Shown here: one piece after another, positions 56,484 to 64,000 of the stretch | How positions within the stretch are numbered: position 1 is the first letter of the stretch | Layout: each line of letters starts with the position of its first letter | Source of the DNA: UBA12191 sp009937185 | GTDB taxonomy: Bacteria; Planctomycetota; UBA8108; UBA1146 | Reading direction: 5' to 3' | DNA length: 64,000 nt | NCBI GenBank assembly: GCA_938075155.1 | Contig: CALJGL010000012.1 | Coordinates: 62,001 to 126,000 of the forward strand | Notes under the pieces: model-generated | What the model was told of the DNA's origin: nothing | The model's input: the letters and a program-made list of their open reading frames with translations, nothing else | The model's database searches: none | Position numbers and translations under genes: made by a program

Positions 56484-58810
56484 GGCCGATTCTCTTCCGC
56501 AGTAGCATTTTTGCTCTTAGTCAGGGGCAGCAGGTCATTGTCGCGCTGGTTATCTGGATCACTGAATTGTTGCAATCGAATGTCGTCGTCAAAGGAACGA
56601 ACACCCTCAATGGCATCTTTGGTGAAGTTGCCTAGGTTGTTGTACTCACTGTCGTCCATGATGTGGGCACTGAGGAAGACATAAAGATTGTCCCTAATGC
56701 TGCTGTTTCCTTTGGATTGAAACAACGTCCCGATGATGGGGAGATCTCCGAGGAACGGAACCTTGCTGGCTACGTTCGCTTGGGCCATCTGCGCTAGGCC
56801 ACCGATGATGAACATGCCACCGTCAGGGATGGTGACCTTTGAGGTCACGGTGTTTGTTGTCTTGTCGGGAAGAGCTCCGGTTCCGTCACTGACAGCCGCG
56901 AAAGCGGATACTTCAAGCTCTAACTCAAGAAGAACAACTTCACTGGATATCGTGGGAATCAATGAAAGTGTGATTCCTGCAGATTCAGATTGCTGACTTG
57001 TGGTCACGTTGACGTTCGTCGTGTTTGAAGTTGTGTAGAAGATATCTGTAAGAACAGAGATCGAGTTTTCTTGGTTATCGTCAGCAAGAATGAACGGCGT
57101 CGCGAGGATATTACTGTCCTCGTCAGTCTTCAGCGCATTCACGATCAGGGGGAACTGCCCGTCCTGTTGGAGGACTCCGCTCAGTCCATTTCCAATCCCT
57201 GGTGTCCTTGTTAAGCCAGTGATGATTCCGTTTGGATCTAGAGCGGGAGTAACGGTACTGGCTCCGAATGAACTGAGAAGTAGTCCTGCGAGGTTTTGGT
57301 CGTCGAGATTTCCGGCAAGGAATTCGAGAGTGTAGTTTAGGGAAGAAGTGTCCTTCACCTGTACTAGAGCGACTTCAAGGAATACTTGGCGACGACGCTT
57401 GTCAATTTGCTTCAAGATGTTTTCGATCTCTTCGTATTCTTCTGGCTCTGCTTGGATGATCAGTGAGTTAGTTTGTTCGTGTGGGACGATACGCGTTGGG
57501 GTGAACTGTTGCTGTTGCTGCACTCCACCGTTGTTTGCTGATCCGGTACGGCCAGTTCTTGAAGTTGTTCTACTGCTACTGCCCCGCCTCAGTGATCCTT
57601 CGGAACCTTCGACCAGCTGACGAATATTGTCGGCCAACTCCTCAGCTTTGAGGAAGTTTACTTTGTAGATCCAGGTGGTATTTCTGACATTTCGCACCTT
57701 GGTGTCGAGTTCATCGATCAGTTGGTGTACCAAATCCAGTTCTTCACCATCCGTGGATTGGATCAGGATTTTCTGAGTTCGGTCATCTGCAATCAATCGT
57801 GTCGATTCACCCGCTAGTGCGCTCGACTGTGAATTTCTGGTGTTGGCGGATCCACCTCTCTGTCCCTGAGTGGGAACAGCTCGGCGTCCTGTTGTGCCGG
57901 TGGGGCTGAAGTCGCTCAATGCTTCTGTCACGATTTGAACGATGCTCTGAGCATCTGCGTAGAACAATTCCCTGATCGTCAGGGTTTGGTCTGGCCCAGT
58001 GACCTCTACATCGATGTACTTCACGATTTGCTGAATGTGTTCAAGGATTCTGACCTTGGCTTTGATCAGCAGTGTTTCGTTTTCAGTGATGGTGACCAAC
58101 TTGACACTGCCGGATGCGCTTCCAGCACCTGCGATGCCGAGAAGTTCTTGAAGTGCTTGTCGAACCACAGCAGAAGTTGTGTGTTCGAGTTGAAGCACAA
58201 GTGTCGCCAACTCTTCGCCATCTTTCTCAGCACTTGAATCCTCAGGACCAATGATGGGGTTGACAGGATCCACACTAGCAGTGGATCTCGCAGTGGGAGC
58301 GCTAGTACGAACGTTGATGGCGACAGTGCCATCTTCGAGCGTGCTCTCCCAAAGCTCGTAGCCATTGGTTTCAAGGATCGCTTTGATCACCGGATAGGTG
58401 AGAGGATCGATGTCACCCAATACTTCAACGATGGCTTCTTCAGCGAAGGCCTGATCGTTGTCTTTGGATGGGTAGTTGACGAATTTCCCGGTGGTTCTCT
58501 GAATGAAACGGAGAAGACTGAGAACAGGAACGGAACCCTCGGTCATGGAGAATTCTCCCCCTAACTCGAGTGGCTCGGCTGCTTCAGTGGTTTCTGTTTC
58601 AACCGGAGTCTCTCCGGCATTTGAACCATCTTGGGCTTCGGTAATTCCCGGTAATCCTGGAACGACCAGGAGGACAGAGAGAACCAGTAAGAGCAGAGAC
58701 TTGAAGGTCTTCTCTTGCTGGTTTAACAGTGGACTGATTGTGGAGGTCTCGACGGGGGAGACCTTTTCGCTATGAGGCATTGCTGTGCACCCTCTCAACA
58801 TGGGGTTCAT
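56480..58810 (-). CDS. gspD: Type II secretion secretin GspD
   Basis: A 776-residue outer-membrane pore subunit. A signal region precedes a hydrophobic stretch (LLLLVLSVLLVVPGLPG). N0-N3 domains follow (about 85-470), one carrying a Ser/Arg/Gln-rich linker (GSLRRGSSSRTTSR and a run of Gln). The secretin domain (about 490-730) has VASKVPFLGDLPIIGTLFQS and NLYVFLSAHIM. The start ATG 58810 follows GGGAGGAAATGCC. A sigma54-like promoter lies about 189 bases upstream. Confidence 0.95.
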   Translation of the reverse strand: MNPMLRGCTAMPHSEKVSPVETSTISPLLNQQEKTFKSLLLLVLSVLLVVPGLPGITEAQDGSNAGETPVETETTEAAEPLELGGEFSMTEGSVPVLSLLRFIQRTTGKFVNYPSKDNDQAFAEEAIVEVLGDIDPLTYPVIKAILETNGYELWESTLEDGTVAINVRTSAPTARSTASVDPVNPIIGPEDSSAEKDGEELATLVLQLEHTTSAVVRQALQELLGIAGAGSASGSVKLVTITENETLLIKAKVRILEHIQQIVKYIDVEVTGPDQTLTIRELFYADAQSIVQIVTEALSDFSPTGTTGRRAVPTQGQRGGSANTRNSQSSALAGESTRLIADDRTQKILIQSTDGEELDLVHQLIDELDTKVRNVRNTTWIYKVNFLKAEELADNIRQLVEGSEGSLRRGSSSRTTSRTGRTGSANNGGVQQQQQFTPTRIVPHEQTNSLIIQAEPEEYEEIENILKQIDKRRRQVFLEVALVQVKDTSSLNYTLEFLAGNLDDQNLAGLLLSSFGASTVTPALDPNGIITGLTRTPGIGNGLSGVLQQDGQFPLIVNALKTDEDSNILATPFILADDNQENSISVLTDIFYTTSNTTNVNVTTSQQSESAGITLSLIPTISSEVVLLELELEVSAFAAVSDGTGALPDKTTNTVTSKVTIPDGGMFIIGGLAQMAQANVASKVPFLGDLPIIGTLFQSKGNSSIRDNLYVFLSAHIMDDSEYNNLGNFTKDAIEGVRSFDDDIRLQQFSDPDNQRDNDLLPLTKSKNATAEENRP

Positions 58811-58998
58811 GGCATTTCCTCCCTCTTCATCGGTCAGCAGGCGGTTGGCCTTGGGGGTTTTTGGGACAAATTTCCCTGAATATCGAAAAGAGCCTTCTCC
58901 GTGGACTCTGGAGCAGGGAATCTCGATGTGACTGAAGACAGGGAGATCGTTCTCTCTGACTCTGAAAACGGAGGGCTTCCACCGTTCCCCCTTATTTT

Positions 58999-59015
58999 AT
59001 GCAAATCAAATGCCC
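58999..59015 (-). promoter_or_regulatory. Candidate sigma54 promoter of the gspD-J operon
   Basis: The minus strand reads GGGCATTTGATTTGCAT: GG and GC 10 bases apart, 8 of 10 positions match TGGCAC-N5-TTGC. Oriented toward gspD. Confidence 0.65.
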
Positions 59016-59159
59016 GTCCATACCAACTTAGAAAGTTCTCCAAGTTTATTTAAATAAAGGGCTTAGGTAAATTCCGGTAAGGTGTGAAGGGGGCTCGATG
59101 GACCTATCTGGGGTGAAGAGTGTCTTGAATTTGAACACAATTGAAATGAGGTCCATCGT

Positions 59160-59174
59160 CGAGATCGGATCTCG
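59160..59174. promoter_or_regulatory. Palindrome upstream of the gspD sigma54-like promoter
   Basis: CGAGATC-G-GATCTCG, a perfect 7-bp inverted repeat about 145 bases upstream of the -24 element, where an enhancer-binding protein would sit. A related GGATCTCGAT decamer occurs at 40100-40109 near the gspK promoter. Confidence 0.4.
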
Positions 59175-59258
59175 ATCCAGGAAATGAGATTCGAAAGACC
59201 GAAACTCAGGGGGGGGTCACTGAGGTATCACTCGAAATCTTGAGCTGACCGAGGCATT

Positions 59259-60026
59259 TCAAGAATCGCTATGACCGTCGAGCTGTTGCAAAATTTCCTC
59301 AGCTTCGGGCCAAAGGTGAAGAGGGATGCGAATGAGAAGGGTGTTTGTTGATTCATTGACCACGACTTGAATCGGCTGGCCTCCCCGATCACTCCAGCGA
59401 TCTTTGAGAAGTTCTGCAAGTTGAGAGGATCTCATTTTCTGAGCGCGCCAGCTTCGAAGGACTGGTCTGTCGTTTCCAAGTTCAGGGGGTTGATCAGTTT
59501 TGGCGATAAAATTGAGGTAGTACTTCAAGCGGGGTTCGGAAGCGACAGTGATAATCACACTATTTGATCGAAGATCGGAAACAAAATTACTGTAGCGATC
59601 GAGTGGTTCGAGATTTTTCTCTCTTCGCTTGGCTTCTTGTCGTAACAAATCACAGATGGAATCACAGTCCAGATGCTGAATGGGTATCACTCGAATAATT
59701 TGAGTGGGACGGGGAGGCATTTTCAATGGGTCCATGGTCACCCAATGTGTGCGAGATCTTGTAATAGGTTTCAAGAATAGGCCGCTAGATTGCAATAGTG
59801 TTTGAAGAGAATCGGAAGACGATTTTGTGACTTGAATCGGCTTAAGAATCTTCACAGGTAGATGTCCGATTTTTGAAGACTCTAAGAGTAATGATTCACC
59901 CGTAGAAAGTGACCATGCATGAAGGACGCAACCTGCGGGAATATAGCCTGCAGGAAGTTGGTCCCCGACTTGCTGAGGAAAGGGGAGAGACAGTCCTACC
60001 CAGACACAAATTGTGAGAGCGTTCAC
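59259..60026 (-). CDS. Secretin N-domain-only protein
   Basis: A 255-residue protein with an N-terminal hydrophobic segment (signal-like) and two N0/N1-type secretin modules (for example RVIPIQHLDCDSICDLLRQEAKRR...NSVIITVASEPRLKYYLNFIAKTD and RSSQLAELLKDRW...VNESTNTLLIRIPLHLWPEAEEILQQLD). There is no secretin pore domain. It is the last gene of the kinase-regulator operon and starts with GTG overlapping the activator's stop codon. It may cap or modulate the T2SS secretin, or sense its state; this is inference from domain type and position. Confidence 0.75.
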   Translation of the reverse strand: MNALTICVWVGLSLPFPQQVGDQLPAGYIPAGCVLHAWSLSTGESLLLESSKIGHLPVKILKPIQVTKSSSDSLQTLLQSSGLFLKPITRSRTHWVTMDPLKMPPRPTQIIRVIPIQHLDCDSICDLLRQEAKRREKNLEPLDRYSNFVSDLRSNSVIITVASEPRLKYYLNFIAKTDQPPELGNDRPVLRSWRAQKMRSSQLAELLKDRWSDRGGQPIQVVVNESTNTLLIRIPLHLWPEAEEILQQLDGHSDS

Positions 60027-61912
60027 TGTAAAAGATCCTTATCAGCGATCGGTTTCTGCTCCGGTTTTTTTTCTGCATTACGAAGTCTCGCGTAGAGGGT
60101 AGATCTTTCAATCCCCAATAATTCAGCGGCTTTTTTCTTGTTTCCATTCACGTGCTTGAGAGTTCTTAGTAGGTGAATTTCTTCGACTTCTTTGAGAGGT
60201 AACGGTTGCCATTCTTCCGCATTCGAGCTCATCAATTTTCCATGTTGAAGTGACGATATAGGTAGGTCGAAAGCGTCTATCACCGGATTCTCTGAGAGAA
60301 TAACAGCACTTTCGAGGGCATTTCTAAGTTCGCGTATATTGCCGGGCCAAGCATGTGAACGAAGGAGTTCTCGAGCAGCGGGAGTGAGAGTTCTCCGCAC
60401 TTTTTCTCTGCCCGTAAATTCGTCGAGGAAGTGATCTGTCAGTAGCTCGATATCGTCTTCTCGATCACGAAGAGGAGGAACTAGCACTTCGAGTACCGCA
60501 AGCCGGAAAAAAAGGTCTTCGCGAAAGTTTGAATTTTCGACTTCAACGCGCAAGTCACGATGAGTTGCCGCGATGATGCGAATGTCGACTTCGATGGAGG
60601 TGTTACTTCCAATGCGTTCGAAACAACGGGTCTCTAGTAGTCGCAACATTTTTGCTTGCGCAGCTTCGGGTAGTTCTCCTATTTCATCTAAAAAGATAGT
60701 TCCGCCCTGTGCTGCTTCAAACTTGCCCAATTTGAGAGAGTCTGCACCGGTGAAAGATCCTTTTTCATGACCAAAAAGTTCACTTTCGATCAGGTGCTGG
60801 GGTATGGCTGCGCAGTTGATCGTAATGAACGGCGATGCTGCGCGAGGGCTCTGATAGTGCAATCCTCGAGAGACGAGTTCTTTTCCGGTTCCTGTCTCAC
60901 CCCGAATGAGCACAGTTCCGTTAGTCGGGGCGACTTTCTTTATGAAATTCCGGACAAGATTAATACCTGCAGAAGATCCAATGATGGGATGTGTATCCAA
61001 GACGGATTTCACCAGGCCATGCTTCTCTTGGTTCAGTTCAATGATTTCTTCATTCAACGATAGGCCGGCGCCGATGGCTGAGGCTGCTATGCCAGTAGCC
61101 CAGAGTTCTGCTTCCCCAAATGGATGGGAGTCTCCATCAATTCGGTCGATGTAGAATATTCCGCCCAGAGTCTCCTCAACAAAAATGGGAGCGGCGATAA
61201 CACTTCTTATTTCATCTCCTGCAACACTTCGTTTGTCTTCGAACCTAGGATCGATAGAAGTATCTCTAGAAAGAACAGCTCTTCTGGATTGAAGTATTTC
61301 GCTGAGAATCGTTTGGCTCAGGACAAATCCCTGAAGGGGATGCCCACTTCTTGACCACGCACTCTTACAAATCCATTCGTCATTGGCCATCATTAAGATG
61401 GCTCCACGATCAGATTCCAAGCCGGTTACAATCGATTGAAGCCCTTTTTCCAACTTCTCAAACTGACTATACCCGGCGCCCAAGAACGGTGTGGCCTGGT
61501 GCAGTGCATGAAGGATGTTGCCTACTTTTGAAGCGTCTAGAGAACCCGGGATGTTCGGTGTTTTGTGAATGACCTGTGTACGGTCCAGATTTTCTGAAAG
61601 CGTCGATATCGCAGTTTCTACAAAGATATTCGTATCGCCGATTCCGATGCTTTGTCCGTGATGAAGAGTTTGATTCTTCACGGGATCACCATCTACGAAG
61701 GTACCATTCGAGGAATCGAGGTCAGTGATCGTCCAACCTGATTCGCTCAAGTCTAGTCGGGCATGAAATCGGCTGGCAGCAGGATCAGGAATCTGAATAT
61801 CTGAACCAGGATCACGGCCGATGACGATTCCCCCTTGGCGTGCTTTCTCGTTGGAGATATCAAACCGAAGAGACGGTGAGTTTTGCGTAGTTGTATGAAT
61901 GCGTGTCATCAT
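60023..61912 (-). CDS. FHA-GAF-sigma54 activator (enhancer-binding protein)
   Basis: A 629-residue transcription activator: FHA phosphothreonine-binding domain (about 28-95, GRDPGSDIQI...SRFH...DLDSSNGTFVDG), GAF sensory domain (about 160-295), AAA+ ATPase with Walker A GETGTGKE (338-345) and the sigma54-contact loop as GSFTGA (385-390) rather than GAFTGA, and a C-terminal Fis-type HTH (NKKKAAELLGIERSTLYARLR). It would turn on sigma54 promoters after being bound or modified by a Ser/Thr kinase. The ATG overlaps the kinase stop codon, so the two are coupled. It is the best candidate controller of the sigma54-like sites seen in this window. Confidence 0.93.
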   Translation of the reverse strand: MMTRIHTTTQNSPSLRFDISNEKARQGGIVIGRDPGSDIQIPDPAASRFHARLDLSESGWTITDLDSSNGTFVDGDPVKNQTLHHGQSIGIGDTNIFVETAISTLSENLDRTQVIHKTPNIPGSLDASKVGNILHALHQATPFLGAGYSQFEKLEKGLQSIVTGLESDRGAILMMANDEWICKSAWSRSGHPLQGFVLSQTILSEILQSRRAVLSRDTSIDPRFEDKRSVAGDEIRSVIAAPIFVEETLGGIFYIDRIDGDSHPFGEAELWATGIAASAIGAGLSLNEEIIELNQEKHGLVKSVLDTHPIIGSSAGINLVRNFIKKVAPTNGTVLIRGETGTGKELVSRGLHYQSPRAASPFITINCAAIPQHLIESELFGHEKGSFTGADSLKLGKFEAAQGGTIFLDEIGELPEAAQAKMLRLLETRCFERIGSNTSIEVDIRIIAATHRDLRVEVENSNFREDLFFRLAVLEVLVPPLRDREDDIELLTDHFLDEFTGREKVRRTLTPAARELLRSHAWPGNIRELRNALESAVILSENPVIDAFDLPISSLQHGKLMSSNAEEWQPLPLKEVEEIHLLRTLKHVNGNKKKAAELLGIERSTLYARLRNAEKKPEQKPIADKDLLQ

Positions 61913-63648
61913 GGGCTACTCCGACTGGACCAATCTCTGAGAATCCTGTCTCTATCCAACTTCCCGGATAACTTCATGAAATTGATCTTTGTATTCCAGC
62001 CTGTGATGTCGCCTTCACATCTCAATTGTGGAGCTCCTGAAGGGATGGATCCGGCAGGAATACTGAAGATGGTGGCTAATGCGGGAGGGTCTTGAGTTCC
62101 CAAGGGTTTCACAATGAGTCTGTATCGAACTCTTTTTGTGTCTTGGAGGGGCAATTTCTCGAGTATCAATTCGAGGTCCACGCCTTCTCTCACAGGAGCA
62201 GTCACCTTATGCGATTCTATTTCAACTTGTATCGGTGTTCCGTCTTTCAAGATTTCAATTTTTGGCGGTCGTGCAAGGCCCACGGAGAGTCCTATACGCC
62301 AGCGAGATCCTGGATTATCAGGATCTTCAGCCACTCTCAATTCCAGATCAGGTCTTCCCAGCACTCTTAATCCTTTGATATGCCAAAGATCTAATTCCTG
62401 CATGTATGGGAATGATATGGGCCTTGGATCATTTGCCCATCTGAGTTGACCATCCTTGATGACAGGGCTGATGATTTTCCGTCCACTGGGAGAAGACTCG
62501 AGTTCCTGATTTTGGAAAAACCGTGATAGTTGCGCCGGTCCCTGAGCAAAATCGAAAACGAGTTGGTCTTGTTGATCGTTTGTTTTCAGCCAGCTCGAGA
62601 GGGACTCGTTCACCATTTCTATTTCAGGATTTCGTCCGAGCACTCTATCGAAACTATCCGGAGCAAATAGTGCTACGGAAATCGTGACAAAGAACATGCT
62701 TGTTACCACAGTAGAAAGGATTGAAGTTTTAGTGATTCTTTGACGATCAGGATTTAATCGTCTATCGAGCGCTTGAAGCTCCCGATTTAACTCTTTGTAA
62801 TTTTGGGGCCTATCCTCGGGTGATTTCATCAACATTCGAAGGATGAGATGTTCGAGTTCAGGATCGACCTGTGTCATCAGGGTCGAGGGCGCTGCAATCC
62901 CTGCATTGACATGCGCAATGAGTAGTTCCATTCGAGTTTCTCGTTCGAACGGAGGTCTCCCGGTCAGAAGATGATATAGAGTCGCACCAAGGCTATAGAT
63001 GTCCGATCGTTCATCCATTTGGAAACCCTGGACCTGTTCTGGAGAGCAGTACTGGGGAGTTCCTGCGACCTCGGTATCATTTTCGTTCGATTCTCCAATG
63101 GAGCCGGCCAAGCCAAAGTCGACGAGTTTAATCACGCCATGGGAGTCCAATAGAAGGTTCGAAGGTTTGACGTCTCTGTGGATGATTCCTTTTTGCCGAG
63201 CCTCTTGAAGCGCGCTTGTTGCAGACAGTGCGACTTTCAAAATCTCCAGTGTGTCCAGTTTTCCATCCCGAGCTTGAATCTGCTCGTAGCTGGGACCCTC
63301 TAAGAATTCCATGACAAAGTAGGGAAGATCTTCTTCACCATGGATGGCATGGATCTGACCGATGTTGGGATGATTGACCGCGGCGATGGCTCTGGCTTCG
63401 GCCAAAAATTTGTCCCTGATGTCTTGATGGTCTTTCAGCCGAGGATGAACCTTCTTGATCGCTACGGTTCTTTGCAGAGTGGGGTCGTGGGCTCGGTATA
63501 CGATTCCCATGCCGCCCTCGCCGATTTTTTCTTCGATCAAAAAGTTGCCGATTTTATCAAATCGGGGTGTTTGCATCGGCTGAGTGTCTCCGGGTGAGAG
63601 TTCGCCTCCGGAGTGGTCTGAAGAGGAGAATAGTAGTTTATTTCGCAT
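61909..63648 (-). CDS. Transmembrane Ser/Thr protein kinase
   Basis: A 579-residue Hanks-type kinase: Gly loop IGEGGMGIVYRAHD (about 42-55), catalytic Lys in VAIKKVHP, HRDVKPSN catalytic loop, DFGLAG, and the APE-like SPEQVQG, ending at about 295. A TM helix (about 310-330) follows, then an about 240-residue extracytoplasmic beta-rich domain without recognised homology. It would sense envelope state and phosphorylate Thr residues bound by the FHA domain next door. GAGGAG precedes the ATG. A weak sigma54-like element lies upstream. Confidence 0.92.
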   Translation of the reverse strand: MRNKLLFSSSDHSGGELSPGDTQPMQTPRFDKIGNFLIEEKIGEGGMGIVYRAHDPTLQRTVAIKKVHPRLKDHQDIRDKFLAEARAIAAVNHPNIGQIHAIHGEEDLPYFVMEFLEGPSYEQIQARDGKLDTLEILKVALSATSALQEARQKGIIHRDVKPSNLLLDSHGVIKLVDFGLAGSIGESNENDTEVAGTPQYCSPEQVQGFQMDERSDIYSLGATLYHLLTGRPPFERETRMELLIAHVNAGIAAPSTLMTQVDPELEHLILRMLMKSPEDRPQNYKELNRELQALDRRLNPDRQRITKTSILSTVVTSMFFVTISVALFAPDSFDRVLGRNPEIEMVNESLSSWLKTNDQQDQLVFDFAQGPAQLSRFFQNQELESSPSGRKIISPVIKDGQLRWANDPRPISFPYMQELDLWHIKGLRVLGRPDLELRVAEDPDNPGSRWRIGLSVGLARPPKIEILKDGTPIQVEIESHKVTAPVREGVDLELILEKLPLQDTKRVRYRLIVKPLGTQDPPALATIFSIPAGSIPSGAPQLRCEGDITGWNTKINFMKLSGKLDRDRILRDWSSRSSP

Positions 63649-63729
63649 TTATTGAATCTCCTCTCTTCTGACTGGCCGAGTTCTAAAAAAGAGAACCCGG
63701 AATCGCTGTCACCGACGAATTTCGGCGGC

Positions 63730-63745
63730 TGCAAGATCCACCCCA
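63730..63745 (-). promoter_or_regulatory. Weak sigma54-like element upstream of the kinase gene
   Basis: The minus strand reads TGGGGTGGATCTTGCA; the GG/GC spacing and the TTGCA are right, but the -24 side is degenerate (7 of 10). It would imply autoregulation. Confidence 0.35.
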
Positions 63746-63785
63746 TGGGCTGCTCGTGTTATCCTAACCCATCTGAGGGCCAGAG

Positions 63786-63804
63786 ATCGGGGAGCTCCCC
63801 CGAT
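63786..63804. promoter_or_regulatory. Palindrome upstream of the kinase operon
   Basis: ATCGGGG, five bases, CCCCGAT: a 7-bp inverted repeat about 40 bases upstream of the weak sigma54-like element, between the divergent kinase gene and the gene at the right edge. Confidence 0.3.
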
Positions 63805-63850
63805 TTGAAAGTGATCTGACCGGGATCTTACTTGCAGGGATAGTCTCACG

Positions 63851-64000
63851 ATGACCGAAAAATTCGAAAACATACTTCGTTCTATTGCAGATGAAGACAC
63901 CAGAGCCCTCTTGGAGCGAGTCCGGGATCTATTTTCCGGGTCTCCGCTGACCGAGGGGGCGTCTTTTGAAGTCTTAAGGCTGACAGAGACCGAGCTTCAT
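63851..64000 (+). CDS. Partial CDS running off the right end, unknown product
   Basis: The first 50 codons of an open frame from ATG 63851 (starting MTEKFENILR and open to the last base). An AGGGAT-like sequence precedes it. Helical, acidic, no recognisable motif in the part visible. Divergent from the kinase gene. Confidence 0.6.
   Translation, partial: MTEKFENILRSIADEDTRALLERVRDLFSGSPLTEGASFEVLRLTETELH

Larger units (their letters stand above)
58811..59258. other. Upstream region of the gspD operon
   Basis: About 450 bases without a gene. It contains the sigma54-like element at 58999-59015 and a palindrome at 59160-59174, which together could be the promoter and the activator-binding site. 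Confidence 0.5.

Overview
The window looks like chromosome of a member of the Planctomycetota. The pointers are an EF-hand/dockerin-like tail of the kind common in that phylum's secreted proteins (a RRGDSNGDG-type motif followed by a second DANDDGG motif), a ThuA-domain secreted protein, very large Fn3/PKD surface proteins, a squalene-cyclase-fold protein with an acidic N-terminus and one TM helix, a Ser/Thr kinase with a Gly-rich loop, and many lipoproteins. ATG, GTG and TTG starts behind AGGAGG-like sites are all used. The phylum call is inference from protein style. No rRNA, tRNA, IS element, prophage or CRISPR array was seen.

Left part (1-12.6 kb): a small lipoprotein, a secreted thioredoxin-like gene read through an in-frame UGA, a cupin, a dockerin-tailed multidomain secreted protein, a YugP-type membrane protease, a ThuA-like protein and a 1622-residue subtilase with six PKD domains. 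The subtilase and the dockerin protein share an Fn3 plus about 200-residue cassette.

Metabolic/housekeeping part (12.6-33 kb): a two-gene NAD-linked formate dehydrogenase (NuoE-NuoF fusion plus a selenocysteine catalytic subunit with a clear SECIS hairpin), an M48 protease, an ArnT-like glycosyltransferase, a PAP2 phosphatase, RadA, MurD, a PEGA lipoprotein, a YkgJ-type protein, a TPR lipoprotein, the chain (squalene-cyclase-fold protein)-thiS-thiG-CPBP protease-XRE regulator, hemF and a DUF971 protein. The formate dehydrogenase shows that the organism decodes UGA as selenocysteine, which makes the UGA in the thioredoxin-like gene credible as Sec.

Efflux (32.5-39.9 kb): a periplasmic adaptor and two tandem, translationally coupled RND permeases, an MdtABC-like layout.

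Type II secretion (40-64 kb): one half (gspK, a gspC-like gene, gspL, gspM) is on the plus strand and the other (gspD-E-F-G-H-I-J) on the minus strand. Two kelch-like lipoproteins and a HEAT-repeat protein lie between them. Upstream of gspD is a translationally coupled regulatory set: a transmembrane Ser/Thr kinase, an FHA-GAF-sigma54 activator, and a protein with secretin N-domains but no secretin pore. I see sigma54-like -24/-12 elements in front of gspK, gspD, the first kelch lipoprotein and, more weakly, the kinase operon. Together these suggest a phosphorylation-controlled, sigma54-dependent T2SS regulon that includes the kelch lipoproteins. This is inference from sequence; no rpoN, prepilin peptidase or Sec-machinery gene is in the window.
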